The notes below the pieces were generated by a model. That model saw only the letters and a program-made list of their open reading frames with translations, made no database searches and was not told the origin of the DNA. Positions 46,001-57,671 of a stretch of DNA of 64,000 nucleotides are shown piece by piece; the stretch's first letter is position 1; the number at the start of each line of letters is the position of its first letter. The translations under genes and the position numbers were made by a program. This stretch comes from Torymus aiolomorphi (lineage: Eukaryota; Arthropoda; Insecta; Hymenoptera; Torymidae): positions 66,848,522 to 66,912,521 of the forward strand of contig CM070877.1 of the NCBI GenBank assembly GCA_036365515.1. Reading direction: 5' to 3'.

Positions 46001-46849
46001 TTTGATTTGTTTCCGAGAAAAAAATTATTTTTGGAAACAAGTGCGTGTTCCTTCATAGACGATAGCAGGAGTGAAAGTCAATGAGTCGTTTCGAAACTTG
46101 GCAGAAAATTACCTTCTCTATACCTGAGGAGTAAGTTCTTTGCCAAGAAAAATCTGACTGTTATGACCAAAGATATTTGAGGTTATAATTTTTTTATAAA
46201 TATCATATATTTGCATTTTGAGAAAGAATACTCGATTGATTGACTCAACATTTTTACCACGTATTACACTTATCGAATATAACATTGTGTTAAAATTTCA
46301 TGAGGGTATGTTGATTTGTTTCTGAGAAAAAAATTGTGTTTGAAAGTAAGTGCGTTTTCTTTCATAGACAATAACAGGAGTAAAAGTCAATGAATCGTTT
46401 TGAAACTTGGCAGAGAATTACCTTTTTCTCATCTAAGGAGTAAGTTCTTCGTCCAAAAAAATCTGACTGTTGTGACCAAAGATATTTGAGGTTAAAATTT
46501 TGTTATAAACTTCATATATTTGCACTTTTAAAAAGAACATTCGATTGGTTGACTCAACATTTTTACCTCCTATTACACTTATAGAGTACAACATTGTGTT
46601 AAAATTTTTAGAGGTTATGTTGATTTGTTTCCGGGAAAAAAATTATTTTTGGAAACAAGTGCGTGTTCCTTCATAGACGATAACAGGAGTGAAAGTCAAT
46701 GAGTCGTTTTGAAACTTGGCAAAGAATTACCTTCTCTATACCTAAGGAGTAAGTTCTTTGCCCTTAATAATCTGGCTGTTGTGACCAAAGATATTTGAGG
46801 TTAAAATTTTTTTACACACTTCTTATATTTTCATTTTTAAGGAGGTCTT

Positions 46850-48720
46850 ACACCTAAAAAATTTGAAAAAATCAAATTTTTTTTATTGAATTTTTTAATT
46901 ATATATGTTATTCTAAATTTAAAAAATCTGATATGTAAAAAAAATTATTAAAAATTCAATATGATATCGTTAAAAGATCTTACTATCTTTAAAATAACGA
47001 AAACATTAATTTTCCTTTTTTTTGCCTTTTCTATAGGTCCTGATATATATATAATATAGGAACACGTTTACTTGTATGTGTTTTAAAATATCAAAAAACT
47101 TTATTTAAGACTTATTAGTATAAGAATTGTAAAATGAATCATTAAATTTACATACAGGGTTTATTATAAAAATAATATCAATCATATTCTGGAATTTAAA
47201 ATACAGTGGAATCGTCTTTTGAGTTGTGATAATTTTGCTCTTCTGTTCTAGTAAAGTGACCATTCCGTTACCGAAAGTTGACAGTAAGTTACTATATTAT
47301 TAATACTCACTTTTCTATACCATGGAATAAAACTATAATATCATAGTGTCAACAGAGTTGCACAGCTGGCCACTCACAATCTCAAATAAGCCAAGATACA
47401 TAACCATATGATTTCAACAGTTTGTTTTGCAGAGTTTTTGCTTTCTGATGAAGAAAGATTTTTTTCATAGTGCTTGGTTATTTGAATTCATAAGTGAATT
47501 TAGGACTAAAAATGTAATATATTGTATATGTGAAGAAATCTGTCTGAAAAGTGTAAGTGTAATTATAATACAAGCGTTCAGTGACAGTTTCAGTTTCAGC
47601 GTACAGTTTCGGTTCAATGCTGTATGAAAATTAATACTGAAAAACATGTGCATTGGCAAGATTGAATTAAGTATTTTAAAGGAGAGGCAGTAAAAATTGT
47701 CAGCCGATGAAAATAAATATATCCTCTTTCTAAGAAAGATGAAAGTGAGATAATTAAGTCTAACTCACTATAGGATTTATAATTCAATTCAAAAGATTTG
47801 TGAATTGTAATAAGTGTCCAGATGTATCGATATACTTAAAAACAACGTACAAAGACCCCTCACACAAGTATAGAGGCTTAAATTCAAGATATATTTTATG
47901 TTCAATATGTGTAATCAAGGGAAAATTTTTAAAATGGGCTTAGCGGCTTTTATGTACTACTATACTTATGTCTATAATAGTGATGGCTTCTTAAGTTTCG
48001 AGTTGGATGAGAGGGATTTCATATTTCATAAGACCTGGTACATATTCTACAGTTATCTTAGTATTATAAATAATAATCTAACTCAGTACAATGTGTTAAA
48101 AAGTGATTCAACGTGTGGATGAATCAAAAGTACAAAAGAAGGGCAGATTGAGCAGTAGTTTTTAATGGAACGAATGCTGTTAACTTAGCAGTATCCATGC
48201 AAGGTGCCAGAGCTTCTGCTGTAACGATTTTATATGGGAAAAGAGATAATAGATATACAGTAAAGTGAGTTTTATGAAGGAAAAGAATGGGGATTAAATA
48301 GCTGATTATTTTTGGAGTTTGATAGTATTTTTCCTTGCAGGCTTATTTCTCAAAATGTCGTTTTCTAAAGATTGGCGTTATTTTTTAAAAAAGCTAGTTC
48401 ATGGATTTGCATGGGAGAAGGCCTGAATTACTTAAAATGCATTGAACTATGGCAAGAAGAGTTGGAAATATTAATAAAAATATTTTAAATAATCTTAAAA
48501 TGTTAAAAACCACTTTTAATTACTTAATTTTAAGAATTTTTGTGATTTTTTATGATTTTTAGCATTTTAAGATGATTGAAAATTTTTTTTTCAGTATTTC
48601 CATCTCTTATGCTATAGTTTGATAAATTTCAAGTAATTTAGGCCCTCCCCCATGCAAATCCATGAACTACCTTTCTTAAAAAATGACGCCAAGTGAAAAA
48701 AATTGAAAATGCTATATCTC
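46850..48720. repeat. Anonymous dispersed repeat, related to 61.7-63.4 kb
   Basis: AT-rich DNA without a convincing gene. Blocks such as GATGAAAGTGAGAT...CAACTCACTA, AATTCAAGATATAT and GGATTTGCATGGGA recur in the same order at 62270-62960. The segment 48375-48700 folds back on itself (GTTCATGGATTTGCATGGG against CCCATGCAAATCCATGAAC). It may be a nonautonomous transposon family. Confidence 0.5.
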
Positions 48721-48721
48721 T

Positions 48722-48900
48722 GACAAGGAACCCTTACGAGGTGTCCGCCCCCGATTTTCTAGAAACTTAAATATGTTGTAGATCATCAAAAAATAAGAGA
48801 CACGTATTTTTTTTATCTGCGGAAAAACGGTTTTAAGGGGTGAAAACAGCCCTTAAAGTTCACCCCTGAAAATCGACTTTTTTAAATATCTCGAGAACGA
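48722..48900 (+). repeat. Solo terminal piece of the pogo-like element
   Basis: It matches 34283-34460 (CAAGGAACCCTTACGAGG through CTCGAGAACGATTG). It then runs directly into an inverted satellite monomer, so only one end is present. Confidence 0.8.
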
Positions 48901-49024
48901 TTGTGTTTGAAAACAAGTGCGCGTTCTTTCATAGACGATAACAGGAGTAATAGTAAATTAGTCGTTTTGCAACTTGGCAGAGAATTTGCTTTTTTATATT
49001 TAAAGAGTAAGTTCTTTGGAATAT

Positions 49025-50220
49025 CAATGGTCATAACAGTCAGATTTTTTTGGGCAAAGAACTTACTCATTAGATAAAAAAAAGTTAATTCTATGCCAAG
49101 TTTTAAAAGGACTCATTGACTTTCACTCCTGTTATCGTCTATGAAGGAACACGCACTTGTTTCGAAAAATAATTTTTTTCTCGGAAATAAATCAACATAA
49201 CCTCTTGAAATTTTAACTTGATGTTGTACTCGTTAAGTGTAATAAGTGGTAAAAATTTTGAGTGGATGAATGAAACATTTTTTGAGATATTAATTAAAGA
49301 ATTATAAACGATATTTTCATTAATAACATACTATGACAGGCTAAAGATAATTTAAATTTAAGAAAATGAAATTGTTGATAATTTAAGGACCTTTTAAAAA
49401 AATTTGTTTTATTAAGTACTACCGGCTGTAACAAGTTAAAAAATCAAAAAAACGAAAAATTCAAAATCGTTTTTTGGCTTTAAAAATAAATAAAAACTGG
49501 ATAAAATCAAAAAATAGGTTATGCTCTCTCTATTCTAATCCGAAACGAAGAGAATAAGCTTTGTCCGATGTAAATTGGTCGATCGGTTCAAAAGTTATCG
49601 CATGTATACACACACACACACACACACGCGCACACGCACACGCACACGCACACGCACTCGCCCACGCGCACGCGCACGCGCTCACACACACACACTCGTG
49701 TTGAGTTGTTAGTCTCGCATCAGGCGCCCCTCCAGGTGGCGGATAGGGGAAATCTCGTCAGATATGAGGGGTACCGGGGAAATAAAATACCCGGCGGGAC
49801 CAAAACTAGCTAGGGGAAGGAACCCCGAATATTAACCAAACATGGATACAGTGTTTGAGATAGACGTACTACCCCAAGTGGGTGCCCTCAGTAGAGGGGT
49901 TAAGGGGGCTAGACACCTTTTTTCTCTGAAATAAGAAGTCACATTTTAATATATAAATGTAAACTAATTATTTCATACTTTTTACATATAAAAGTGGGTA
50001 TATTTACCTTACCTTAAAACTTTCTCCGATGGGCCTTTTATATGGTCCAGAACCATAGTCATCGATGAAACAAGTTTTTTCACTAACCGTAAGCTTTGAA
50101 ATTTTCCTGTGGATGGATTGACTCCAGAGTTGAACTAAATTACTCCTGAATAGTATAATTCTCATATGAGTGTAGGGATTTTTGATCTAATGAGAAAAAA
50201 AAAATTGTGCTGTTTTTCAA
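49025..50220 (+). repeat. Right arm of the 1.2-kb inverted duplication
   Basis: Reverse complement of 40003-41227: satellite monomer, AT-rich DNA, CA-rich microsatellite (about 49610-49700), R1-like LINE 5' region and the left part of the TTAA MITE. Confidence 0.85.
49600..49700. repeat. CA/CG-rich microsatellite
   Basis: Mixed CACA and CGCACA units; the inverted counterpart is at 40570-40635. Confidence 0.9.
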
Positions 50221-50937
50221 GAGTTCTTTTTTTATTTTTTTTTAATTTTTTATATTTTTTCATAATTTTTCTGATGTAAAAATTTTTTCCGACATTTAAT
50301 CCTAAATCCCTACACTCATATGAGAATTATACTATTCAGGAGTAATTTAGTTCAAATCTGGAGTCAATGCATCCACAGGAAAATTTCAAAGCTTACGGTT
50401 AGTGAAAAAACTTGTTTCATCGATGACTATGTTTTTGGACCATATAAAAGGCCCCTTCGGAGAAAGTTTTAAGGTAAGGTAAATATACCCACTTTTATAT
50501 GTAAAAAGTATGAAATAATTAGTTTACATTTATGTATTAAAATGTGACTTCTTATTTCAGAGAAAAAGGTGTCTAGCCCCCTTAATCCCACCACCGATTC
50601 CGATCGGGTGAAAGCCCTGGTGGTTGGTGCAGGCTCCACGGATTTTGGAGGGAGCCAAGAGCACTATACCGTGAACAAAAGAAGCGCAGTGGAGGAGGGA
50701 GGAAAAACAAACATGGAAGTAGTGTACGAAATGAATACAGTACCCCAAGTGGCTACCCCCATTAAAGGGGGGAATCCCATCGACGATTCCGATCGGGTGA
50801 AAGTCCCGGTGGTCGGCGCAGGCCCCACGGATTTTTTTTTTGGGGGGGGCACATACACTACCCTAAGACTGATGAGAACTTCAAGCGGCTTAGTGGAAAC
50901 ATCGAGTAGCTTAAGAGAATATCCATACAGAGCTTAA
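49842..50937 (+). pseudogene. R1-like LINE ORF1 N-terminus, split by a MITE
   Basis: The ATG at 49842 (MDTVFEIDVLPQVGALSRG) reads to the TTAA at 49900, where the MITE 49904-50581 is inserted. The frame resumes directly after it (TTDSDRVKALVVGAGSTDF) and ends at 50937. A second diverged copy of the same block follows at 50713-50835 (MEVVYEMNTVPQV..., DSDRVKVPVVGAGPTDF), so the ORF start is tandemly duplicated. The ORF1 body and the endonuclease are missing. Confidence 0.65.
49904..50581. mobile_element. 678-bp palindromic TTAA MITE sharing ends with element B
   Basis: The ends GGGGGCTAGACACC and their inverse are flanked by TTAA (49900-49903, 50582-50585). Arms of about 280 bases run inward to an AT-rich loop. 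Removing it with one TTAA leaves the LINE ORF1 frame intact. A half copy is at 40003-40381. Confidence 0.9.
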
Positions 50938-50941
50938 GAGA

Positions 50942-52982
50942 ATGGCCAGGAGTACCGCCAGAGCGCTCAAGGATTATGCCAAAGACCGGAAAAAGGCAGA
51001 GGCGACACGACCCGGTAAGGATGAAGCGGTACAAACTTCACTCATATTCCGTAAGGAAGGAGCATCACGGGTGCCTCCAATCCGCGAGAAGCCCTCACCT
51101 CCAACAGCCAAGGAGGGGAAGAAGCCAAGAACGCAGGTGACAAGTAACACTCGGCCGCTCCAACCAAAAATAACAGCACCTGTTCACCAGAAAGCTGAAG
51201 TCAAGATGGCCGCTAAGAAGATCTCCATCCGGAAAGCTCCAGGACTTGACGGAATTCCAGAACTGGCCATAAAAACCGCTGCGCTGAATGTTCCCCATAT
51301 TTTTGTGGATACATTCAATGCATGTTTACAGGAAGGAATTTTCCCGGAACAGTGGAAGGCGCAAAGGCTGGTACTCCTTGCTAAAGGGAAGAAACCCGCT
51401 CAGGAGCCATTCTCGTACCGATCCCTCTGTATGCTGGATGCTGTCGCGAAACTGTTCGAGAGGGTACTAAGTACCAGGCTGGACGCGGCGATACTAGAGG
51501 CGGGTGGCCAATCCGATAATCAGTTCGGCTTCCGGAAAAGCCGCTCAATTATTGATGCCATCGGCGGAGTGATAGCGGTAGCTTCGGACGCCATCGGCAT
51601 TCGGTGTACAAAGAGAATGTGCGCTGTCATTGGACTAGATATCCGAAATGCGTTTAACTCGGCCAGATGGGACCACATCATGGAGTCCTTGGAACGACTA
51701 AAGGTACCACTCTACCTTCGCAGGGTTATCTCAAGCTACCTGGGAAACCGAACCTTACTCTATGACACCGACGATGGCATACACTCCTACGAAATCACAG
51801 GAGGTGTGCGGCAAGGTCCAGTCCTTGGACCCCCTGGCTGGAACGTCCTATATGACAGATATGACGGACTACTTAGATAACCGCTTCCAGAGAGGACCAC
51901 AATGGTGGCTTTCGCTAACGACGTTGCGCTCATCGTCGTAGCGAAGAGTATCGAAGAGATCCAACACCTCGGAGATGAGGCTATTGAAGTGGTAGCTAGC
52001 TGGTTGACCGACCACGGACTGAGTCTGGCGGCAGAAAAGACGGAGGCGGTGCTTATCTCATGAACAAAATAGAGGAAGTACGCCACTTTCACAGTCGAAG
52101 ACAGAGAGATCAAGACAGGAGACTCTATTAAATATCTTGGAGTTACGATAGATGCACGGCTGATGTTTAAGGATCACCTCTTGAACGCGGGCGTAAAGGC
52201 AGCGGGCGTGGCTCGTGGCCTGGTGGGCATTATGCCCAACATAGGAGGACCGAGCCCTTCTCTCTACGGTGGTGACCTCCGTAATTCTATACGGAGCCCC
52301 AATCTGGGCAGAGGCAATGAGTAGTCATACGAGTTACGGAGCCACCTGCCGACGGGACTACCGAGTAGCCGCGTTAAGGGTGGCCCGTGCCTACCGTACC
52401 GTGTCGGACATCGCTCTCTCGGTGATTGCGGAACTCCCTCCCGTAGACCTTCTGGCAATCGAGAGAGCCATTAAGTACCGTGAAGGCAGGCATGCCGAAG
52501 AAGACAACGTGGACCAGAGTCGCCGACATAGTCAGGGGGCAAGTGAAGAGTGGCCGCGTCGATGGGACCTGACGGAAGATGGCCGATGGACCCTCCGTGT
52601 CCTCCCAGATATTGAGGAGTGGATAAGCAGGAGGCATGGATTCGTCACATTCCACCTCACGCAGGTGTTTACCGGACACGGCTGCTTCCGCAACTACTTA
52701 CATCGTATCCGTGTGTATCATAGCGCGCAGTGTCCGGTATACCCTGGAATCGAAGAGGTCGTGAAGCACGTACTGTTAGTGTGCCCTAGGTTCGAAAATG
52801 AGAGAGAGCAGTTCCGAGCCTCATGGGAAGATCCCCTGACGCCAGAGGGCATTGGAAGGTGCATGCTTGCCTCACAAGAGGGGTGGGACGCGGTGGTTAC
52901 ACTTGCCACGTCCATCGTTGAAAGGCTGAACTCCATCCGAAGGTCAGAAGAGAAAAGTGGTGTGGACAGCACTGACGGATGA
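50942..52982 (+). pseudogene. R1-like LINE ORF2: RT and C-terminal zinc region
   Basis: RT has KISIRKAPGLDGIPELAIK, SYRSLCMLDAVAKLFERV, NQFGFRKSRSIIDAI, VIGLDIRNAFNSARW (first Asp), GGVRQGPVLGPPGWNVLYD and VAFANDVALIV, where the active-site FADD has become FAND. Stops are at 51878 and about 52062, with a frameshift near 52260. The C-terminal part (to 52982) has VILYGAPIWAEAM and a decayed Cys-His region (CFRNYLHRIRV, VKHVLLVCPRF). The motif set and C-terminal finger are those of the R1/I group. No endonuclease remains. Confidence 0.85.
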
Positions 52983-53182
52983 AGTGGCGCCGGTTGGTGC
53001 TGAGGAGGGCCTCTGAGGCAACAACTGCCACCGCGAAGTAATGCCTCCCGGCGGTTTCCACGGTGGCAGTATAAGGCGGCGGAGTTTTAGTGGGTAAATC
53101 CTGACATGTCAACATCGGGAGAATCCCACACACGGGGAGACACGTGTCTCCTTATGGTGCCTAAAGCAGTTCCCCGTCGCCT
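52983..53182 (+). other. R1-like LINE 3' untranslated region
   Basis: GC-rich tail with GGCGGTTTCCACGGTGGCAG and AGTGGGTAAATCCTGACATG, followed by the CA-rich microsatellite at 53185-53285. Confidence 0.6.
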
Positions 53183-53184
53183 TG

Positions 53185-53290
53185 GAAAAAAAGCACACAC
53201 ACATACACGCGCGCGCGAACACACACACACACGCACACACACACACGCACACACACACACACAAACACACACGCATATATACACACAGAC
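53185..53290. repeat. (CA)n-type microsatellite
   Basis: Mixed CACA, CGCG and CACGCA units after the LINE tail. Overlapping ORFs are artefacts. Confidence 0.9.
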
Positions 53291-53291
53291 A

Positions 53292-53440
53292 CGATAGTAC
53301 ATTTCGACACTGGTGCGGAAGTTGATGATTTACTTCATGTTTTTTTTTCGCACGAGGGAAGCGAGTGCGAAAAGTCACATGAAGTAAATAATCAACTTCC
53401 GCACTCGCTTCGAACGGTATTTTATACCGCGAGCGCCGAA
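53292..53440. mobile_element. Hairpin MITE of the TAGTACATT family
   Basis: It starts GATAGTACATTTCG. The arms GGTGCGGAAGTTGATGATTTACTTCATG and its inverse (ending in GCACTCGCTTCG) surround a short loop, followed by TATTTTATACCGCGAG and GATTTTGAGGTTAGAGTGG. Sister copies are at 7198 and 61384. Confidence 0.65.
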
Positions 53441-54027
53441 AAATCATACAAAAGTTGTGATTTTGAGGTTAGAGTGGTATAAAATTTTTTTTTATCCAAA
53501 ACAACGGATTTTAGCGCCAAAAGTCTTAAAACATGTTTTTGAACATTTTTTGTTCCAAAAATTTTTTTCACCGTTACAAAGCTTCCTCTTTGAGGAAGCA
53601 AAAGCATGTAAATGTATATTTTTATGTATCGTAAATATAAATGTATATTTATATATACGAAGGACGCATGCATGATTGTGTATTTCATGTCAACTCAATA
53701 AGCAAATCGAATTTTCGAGACAACGCGCTAAAACTGCAACGGTTTCATGTTGATAATTATTATGGATCGATTCGAAGGAAGCGGTTTTCGAAAGAGCGGT
53801 GCAAAAGGAATCCAAAGCTTCTTGCAGAACTTTTTTTCTTGTACATTTCGCGTTAAGGTGAGGTTTAGTCAGAAAATTAGGTGTTTGGTCCCACTATGCG
53901 GCGGTGCATCCGCGCGCAACTAACCTAAACTGACCGCGATAACTTAGCAACGAGGAGCGGTAGCCTCGTTGCAGTATTATAAAACTAGAAGCTCAAATGC
54001 GGTCCAGAATTTGAATTCTCATGTCAC
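53441..54027. other. Intergenic stretch, nothing recognised
   Basis: AT-rich DNA with overlapping short ORFs on both strands and no recognised domain. The stretch 53880-53990 is slightly GC-richer. Confidence 0.4.
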
Positions 54028-54701
54028 CTACCATTTCCATAGGAGTAGCTCATAATAAGTTTTTGCACAAAATACTCCTGAATCTATTTGCTCTTGTTTT
54101 TTTGCCATTGGGAAGGCTTTTAATGCATGTATGTAGTCAGAGTAAGTCCCAGCTGCAAATCCTTTATGAAGATGCATTGCCGCTTGTTTTATTGATGGTT
54201 GATTAGGCATGACAAATAATGCTTTTACAACAGCCCAGTTATCAGAATTACAATTCAAATCCCAAAATCTTTTTTTGCATCCATTTGCTCTTTTTTTTTG
54301 CAAAATTATTATTGTTACATCGTTCTTCATTGTACACGGGTATAAATTATAACCAGGCTCTGGCTTAGTACTACATTGCAATACTTTTATTAAGGTTCTT
54401 GCACTTCTATATTCGACAGATTGATAAAACCTCCTTTATAACTAAACTCACAGGTCCTGGGCCAACTTCCTTTGGTATAGTTGCTAGTTCGAAATCATAG
54501 AGCCAGTAAAGCATTGATAATTAAAACACCGTAAAGTATAGAACAAGGCTTTGCTAGTGGAATATCTACAACAGTTTTTCTCTTTGTATCTACTACAGGA
54601 GGTTGCGTGCTTTGACAGACTTGAACATTATCTTTTGGTGGCCTTAATGCATAATGATTTGATTCACACCATCCAACAAGAACAATTTGTAACGAATGCA
54701 T
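54028..54701 (-). pseudogene. Exon-like coding fragments of an unrecognised protein
   Basis: Three minus-strand pieces look coding: 54701-54530 (MHSLQIVLVGWCESNHYALR, PLAKPCSILYG), about 54480-54400 (ATIPKEVGPGPVSLVIKEVL) and 54381-54028 (CTMKNDVTIIILQKKRANGC, FWDLNCNSDNWAVVKALFVM). They are not in one frame. A stop near 54410 and the absence of clear introns suggest a pseudogene or remnant. The first piece vaguely resembles the N-terminal part of BEN-domain proteins; I would not rely on it. Confidence 0.3.
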
Positions 54702-55854
54702 ATGTACTTAAATGCATTTGTATTTTAAATGCATTTTTTAAATTCGCTTATTTATTCACTCCTTTTATTTTAATCATTCATGTTTTTCACTTTACAACAC
54801 TTTTATCAAAATACACAGAATAACGTACATTTCACTGACATAAAAGCCCACAAATGTATTTCACTGGGAAGCATCATGTTTTTATATTACAAAAAACAAG
54901 TTATTTCACAAATACCAGATGTGTAGTTCTCTGTGCTAATTTTCATTGTTTATTTCAAACCAATATTTTTTCACACATATAACAAACTCGTGTTCCAAGG
55001 TTCACTTACATATTTATACACTTACTTTGATCCATAAATCACCTAATAAACATTTTTTTATTTCATTTTTTTAATTCACTTATTTATCCACTTCATTTAT
55101 TTTAATCATTTATGCTTTTTGTCGAACAATTCATTTTTTAAAATATATGAAAAAATTATGTATATTTCACTGATACAAAAGTTCACAGATTTATTTCACT
55201 ATGAAGCATCATGGTTTTATGTTACAAAACTAACAATAAGTTATTTCATAATTATCCGATGTTTCATTTTCACTCACATACATTATACACTTGTTGCAGG
55301 TATTCTTTTCACATTGATTCTGGATCCATAGATTACCTAAATAATTCACTGATCATACAACTCGAGTTTGTTTTAATTATTTATGCCCTGTATTAATTAC
55401 TGATCACATAAAGTTCAATATTTGTGATGAAGCAACCAGGCACTTAAACATAATAACTTTTATCTTGATCACAGTTATTCTCATCAGTCCAGATATGATT
55501 GCCATTTGTACATGTCCGTTGACTGTACATAAAACATCACTTTAATTCCACAATTCTCGAGAAAATTATTCAGTTGTGAACCCTATAGAGAACTTTTGCG
55601 TAGATCTTTTGCCATCTTTTATTCCATCACTATAGTAGGAAATTTCTTTTTATTAAATCTGGAATTTGTTCACTAAGTAAATTAGGAGTTTCATTATTTT
55701 GGTTAATAAACACTTGAGGTACTCTCAAAATATTTCAAACTGATTTTAAGTAGAAGTTGTAAAATTTGATTATAAACACTCCATGTAACACATCATACTG
55801 GTACTTAATTGTATTTATTACACAAAACACTGATTAGATGATTAGATGTCTGAT
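54702..55854. other. AT-rich stretch with degenerate duplications
   Basis: Two related blocks (about 54720-54960 and 55060-55260) share TTAATCATT...GTTTTTCAC and ATTTCACTG...AAGCATCATG, so there is an old tandem duplication of about 330 bases. No gene seen. Confidence 0.5.
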
Positions 55855-55963
55855 CGGCGAGTCTCGCGCACGGACTTAGATGAGTATAGTTCGGGCTATA
55901 CACACGGGTGGCGCCACACATCAGTCTGTGAAATACAAATGTACACTTATATTTAACACGCCT
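55855..55963 (-). mobile_element. Copia 3' LTR, truncated
   Basis: Nearly identical to 57562-57671. On the minus strand it starts TGTTAAATATAAG after a purine-rich tract (TAAGGAGGCG) and is cut after about 110 bases. Confidence 0.8.
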
Positions 55964-57397
55964 CCTTACATTTGCATTTCCGGTTTACGCATTTACATTT
56001 TTTTTGTATTTTTCTTTCATAGGTACTTAACTTTAATTACATTAGTTTTAACATATCTCTACATTTTTCAAACTTCGCCTTATATAAACTTTCCACGTTT
56101 TATTTTTAATCAGATTATTCATTTCAATATCCATAGCTTTTTTCCATTTTTCAGATTCATGAGACTCTATCGCCTCCTCAAAACAACTAGGTACATTTGC
56201 ATCGCACTAATTCACATAAATATAATTTGTTTCATAGTCGCTGTTAAAGTATTTATCATTAGGCTTACTAGTTCTAGCAGAACGTCTAAGCTGATCTTTA
56301 TCGTCTTTTATTATATCTTGGTTGTCTTTTATGTTCGGCTTTTTTATGTTTACATTTTCTTGTTCTGAATTTTCATAATCAGATTCGGTACTTTTATATT
56401 TTTCGCTTTCACAATCATTTTGACTAACTAGGCTTTCCTTATCATCATTCTCATTGTTATTTTCATCTGAGAAACCTATGCATTTTACTCCCACTTCTAC
56501 AATATCTACATTTCTAGCGTTCATTATCCTATTATCAATTAAAACTCTATAACCTGTTTCATTATATCCTAGTAATACTCCTAACCTTGCTTTGTCATCC
56601 CATTTTGACTTTCTCAATTGTTCTGGAATTCTCACATAGATTTTACTGCCATAAATTCTTAAATATTTTGCATCAGGTTTTTCTTTGAAAAAGATTTCAT
56701 AAGGTGATTTATTACTTTCAACAGTGTTTGCTAAAGTCCTATTTTTTAGATAAGCTGCTGCTTTAACAAATTCAGGCCAATGCATCATACTCACTTTTGC
56801 CTCTTTCGCTAAGCACCTAGCTGAATCCATGATTGTCCTATTTAACCGTTCTGCAACTCCATTTAATTTGTGAACGTACGGTGGACATGGATTTAAATGT
56901 ATTCCCTTCTCTCTTATTAAATTTTTAATGTCTTTATTTATGTATTCTTTACCGTTGTCGCAAATCAGAGTTTTAATTTTTTTTCTCGTTACGTTGTCTA
57001 CCAAATTGACATAATCCACAAAACAATTATACATATCTGACTTTGATTTAATAGTATAAACTTTGATTATTTTACTGTAGTCATCCACAAACGTTAGGAA
57101 GTATTTTTCCCCACAGTTTCCTACAGTTGAATGAGGCCCATTAATATCAGTGTGTACAATCTCCAAAATATCTCTAGCTTTGTGTCTTCGATTTTCAAAC
57201 GGTAGATTGTGCATTTTGCTTTCAATGCATATGGCACACTTTACAAATTCCTTTTCTAATTCTCTAGGTAGACCCGTTAATAATTCACTCTGACAAATTT
57301 TATTTAGGTACTGAAAATTCACATGACCTAATGTCCTGTGCCATTTTTCTTTTAATGTCATTTTGTCATTTTCAAATTGTTTTTTCTCGAAAGCCAC
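55964..57397 (-). pseudogene. Ty1/copia integrase with a fragment of RT
   Basis: The minus-strand ORF 57397-56207 (396 codons) covers the GAG-pre-integrase finger (HRTLGHVNFQYL, CAICIESKM) and the integrase core with the catalytic triad in HTDINGP, ICDNGKEYIN and LNGVAERLNRT, then an acidic linker and RRSARTSKPNDKYF. After a stop, the first 35 residues of the copia RT domain follow (IESHESEKWKKAMDIEMNNL) and are fused to the 3' end. Gag, protease and most of RT/RNase H are deleted. Integrase itself is intact. Confidence 0.9.
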
Positions 57398-57416
57398 GTA
57401 GACTTCAAGAAATTAT

Positions 57417-57671
57417 TGTTGGAAATAAGTAGATCAAATACTTATTTAGTAAAAAGGATCTTTATTATAAGATATATGAAAGTTCAAGGTAAATGGAGAC
57501 TACATTCTACAATCACACTGGAGCCTAAAAGCGGTCGAGCTTGCTCAGTGGTTTTACATGGTCTGATCGGCGAGTCACGCGCACGGACTTAGATGAGTAT
57601 AGTTCGGGCTACACACACGGGTGGCGCCACACATCAGTCTGTGAAATACAAATGTACACTTATATTTAACA
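57417..57671 (-). mobile_element. Copia 5' LTR
   Basis: A 255-base segment with TGTT...AACA at both ends, TGTTGGAAATAAG on the plus strand at 57417 and ATATTTAACA at 57671. It adjoins the integrase ORF with almost no leader, so the leader to protease region is deleted. Confidence 0.7.

Larger units (their letters stand above)
41000..46850 (+). repeat. 309-bp tandem satellite with higher-order repeat
   Basis: About 16 monomers of about 309 bases. Anchors such as ACGATAACAGGAGTGAAAGT recur at about 41100, 41410, 41715, 42045, then 43280, 43590 and so on to 46675. A five-monomer block of about 1544 bases is repeated: the variant at 44155-44346 recurs nearly identically at 45699-45890, and GATATGTGAGG at 43706 recurs at 45247. 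An insertion occupies 42155-43082. ORFs inside are repeat artefacts. Confidence 0.9.

Noticed and set aside
41000..46850. CRISPR-like regular spacing
   Set aside because: The whole 309-bp unit repeats with no unique spacers; this is a eukaryotic satellite.
53087..53302. Cys/Val-rich ORF resembling a small secreted Cys-rich peptide
   Set aside because: Antisense reading of the CA microsatellite.
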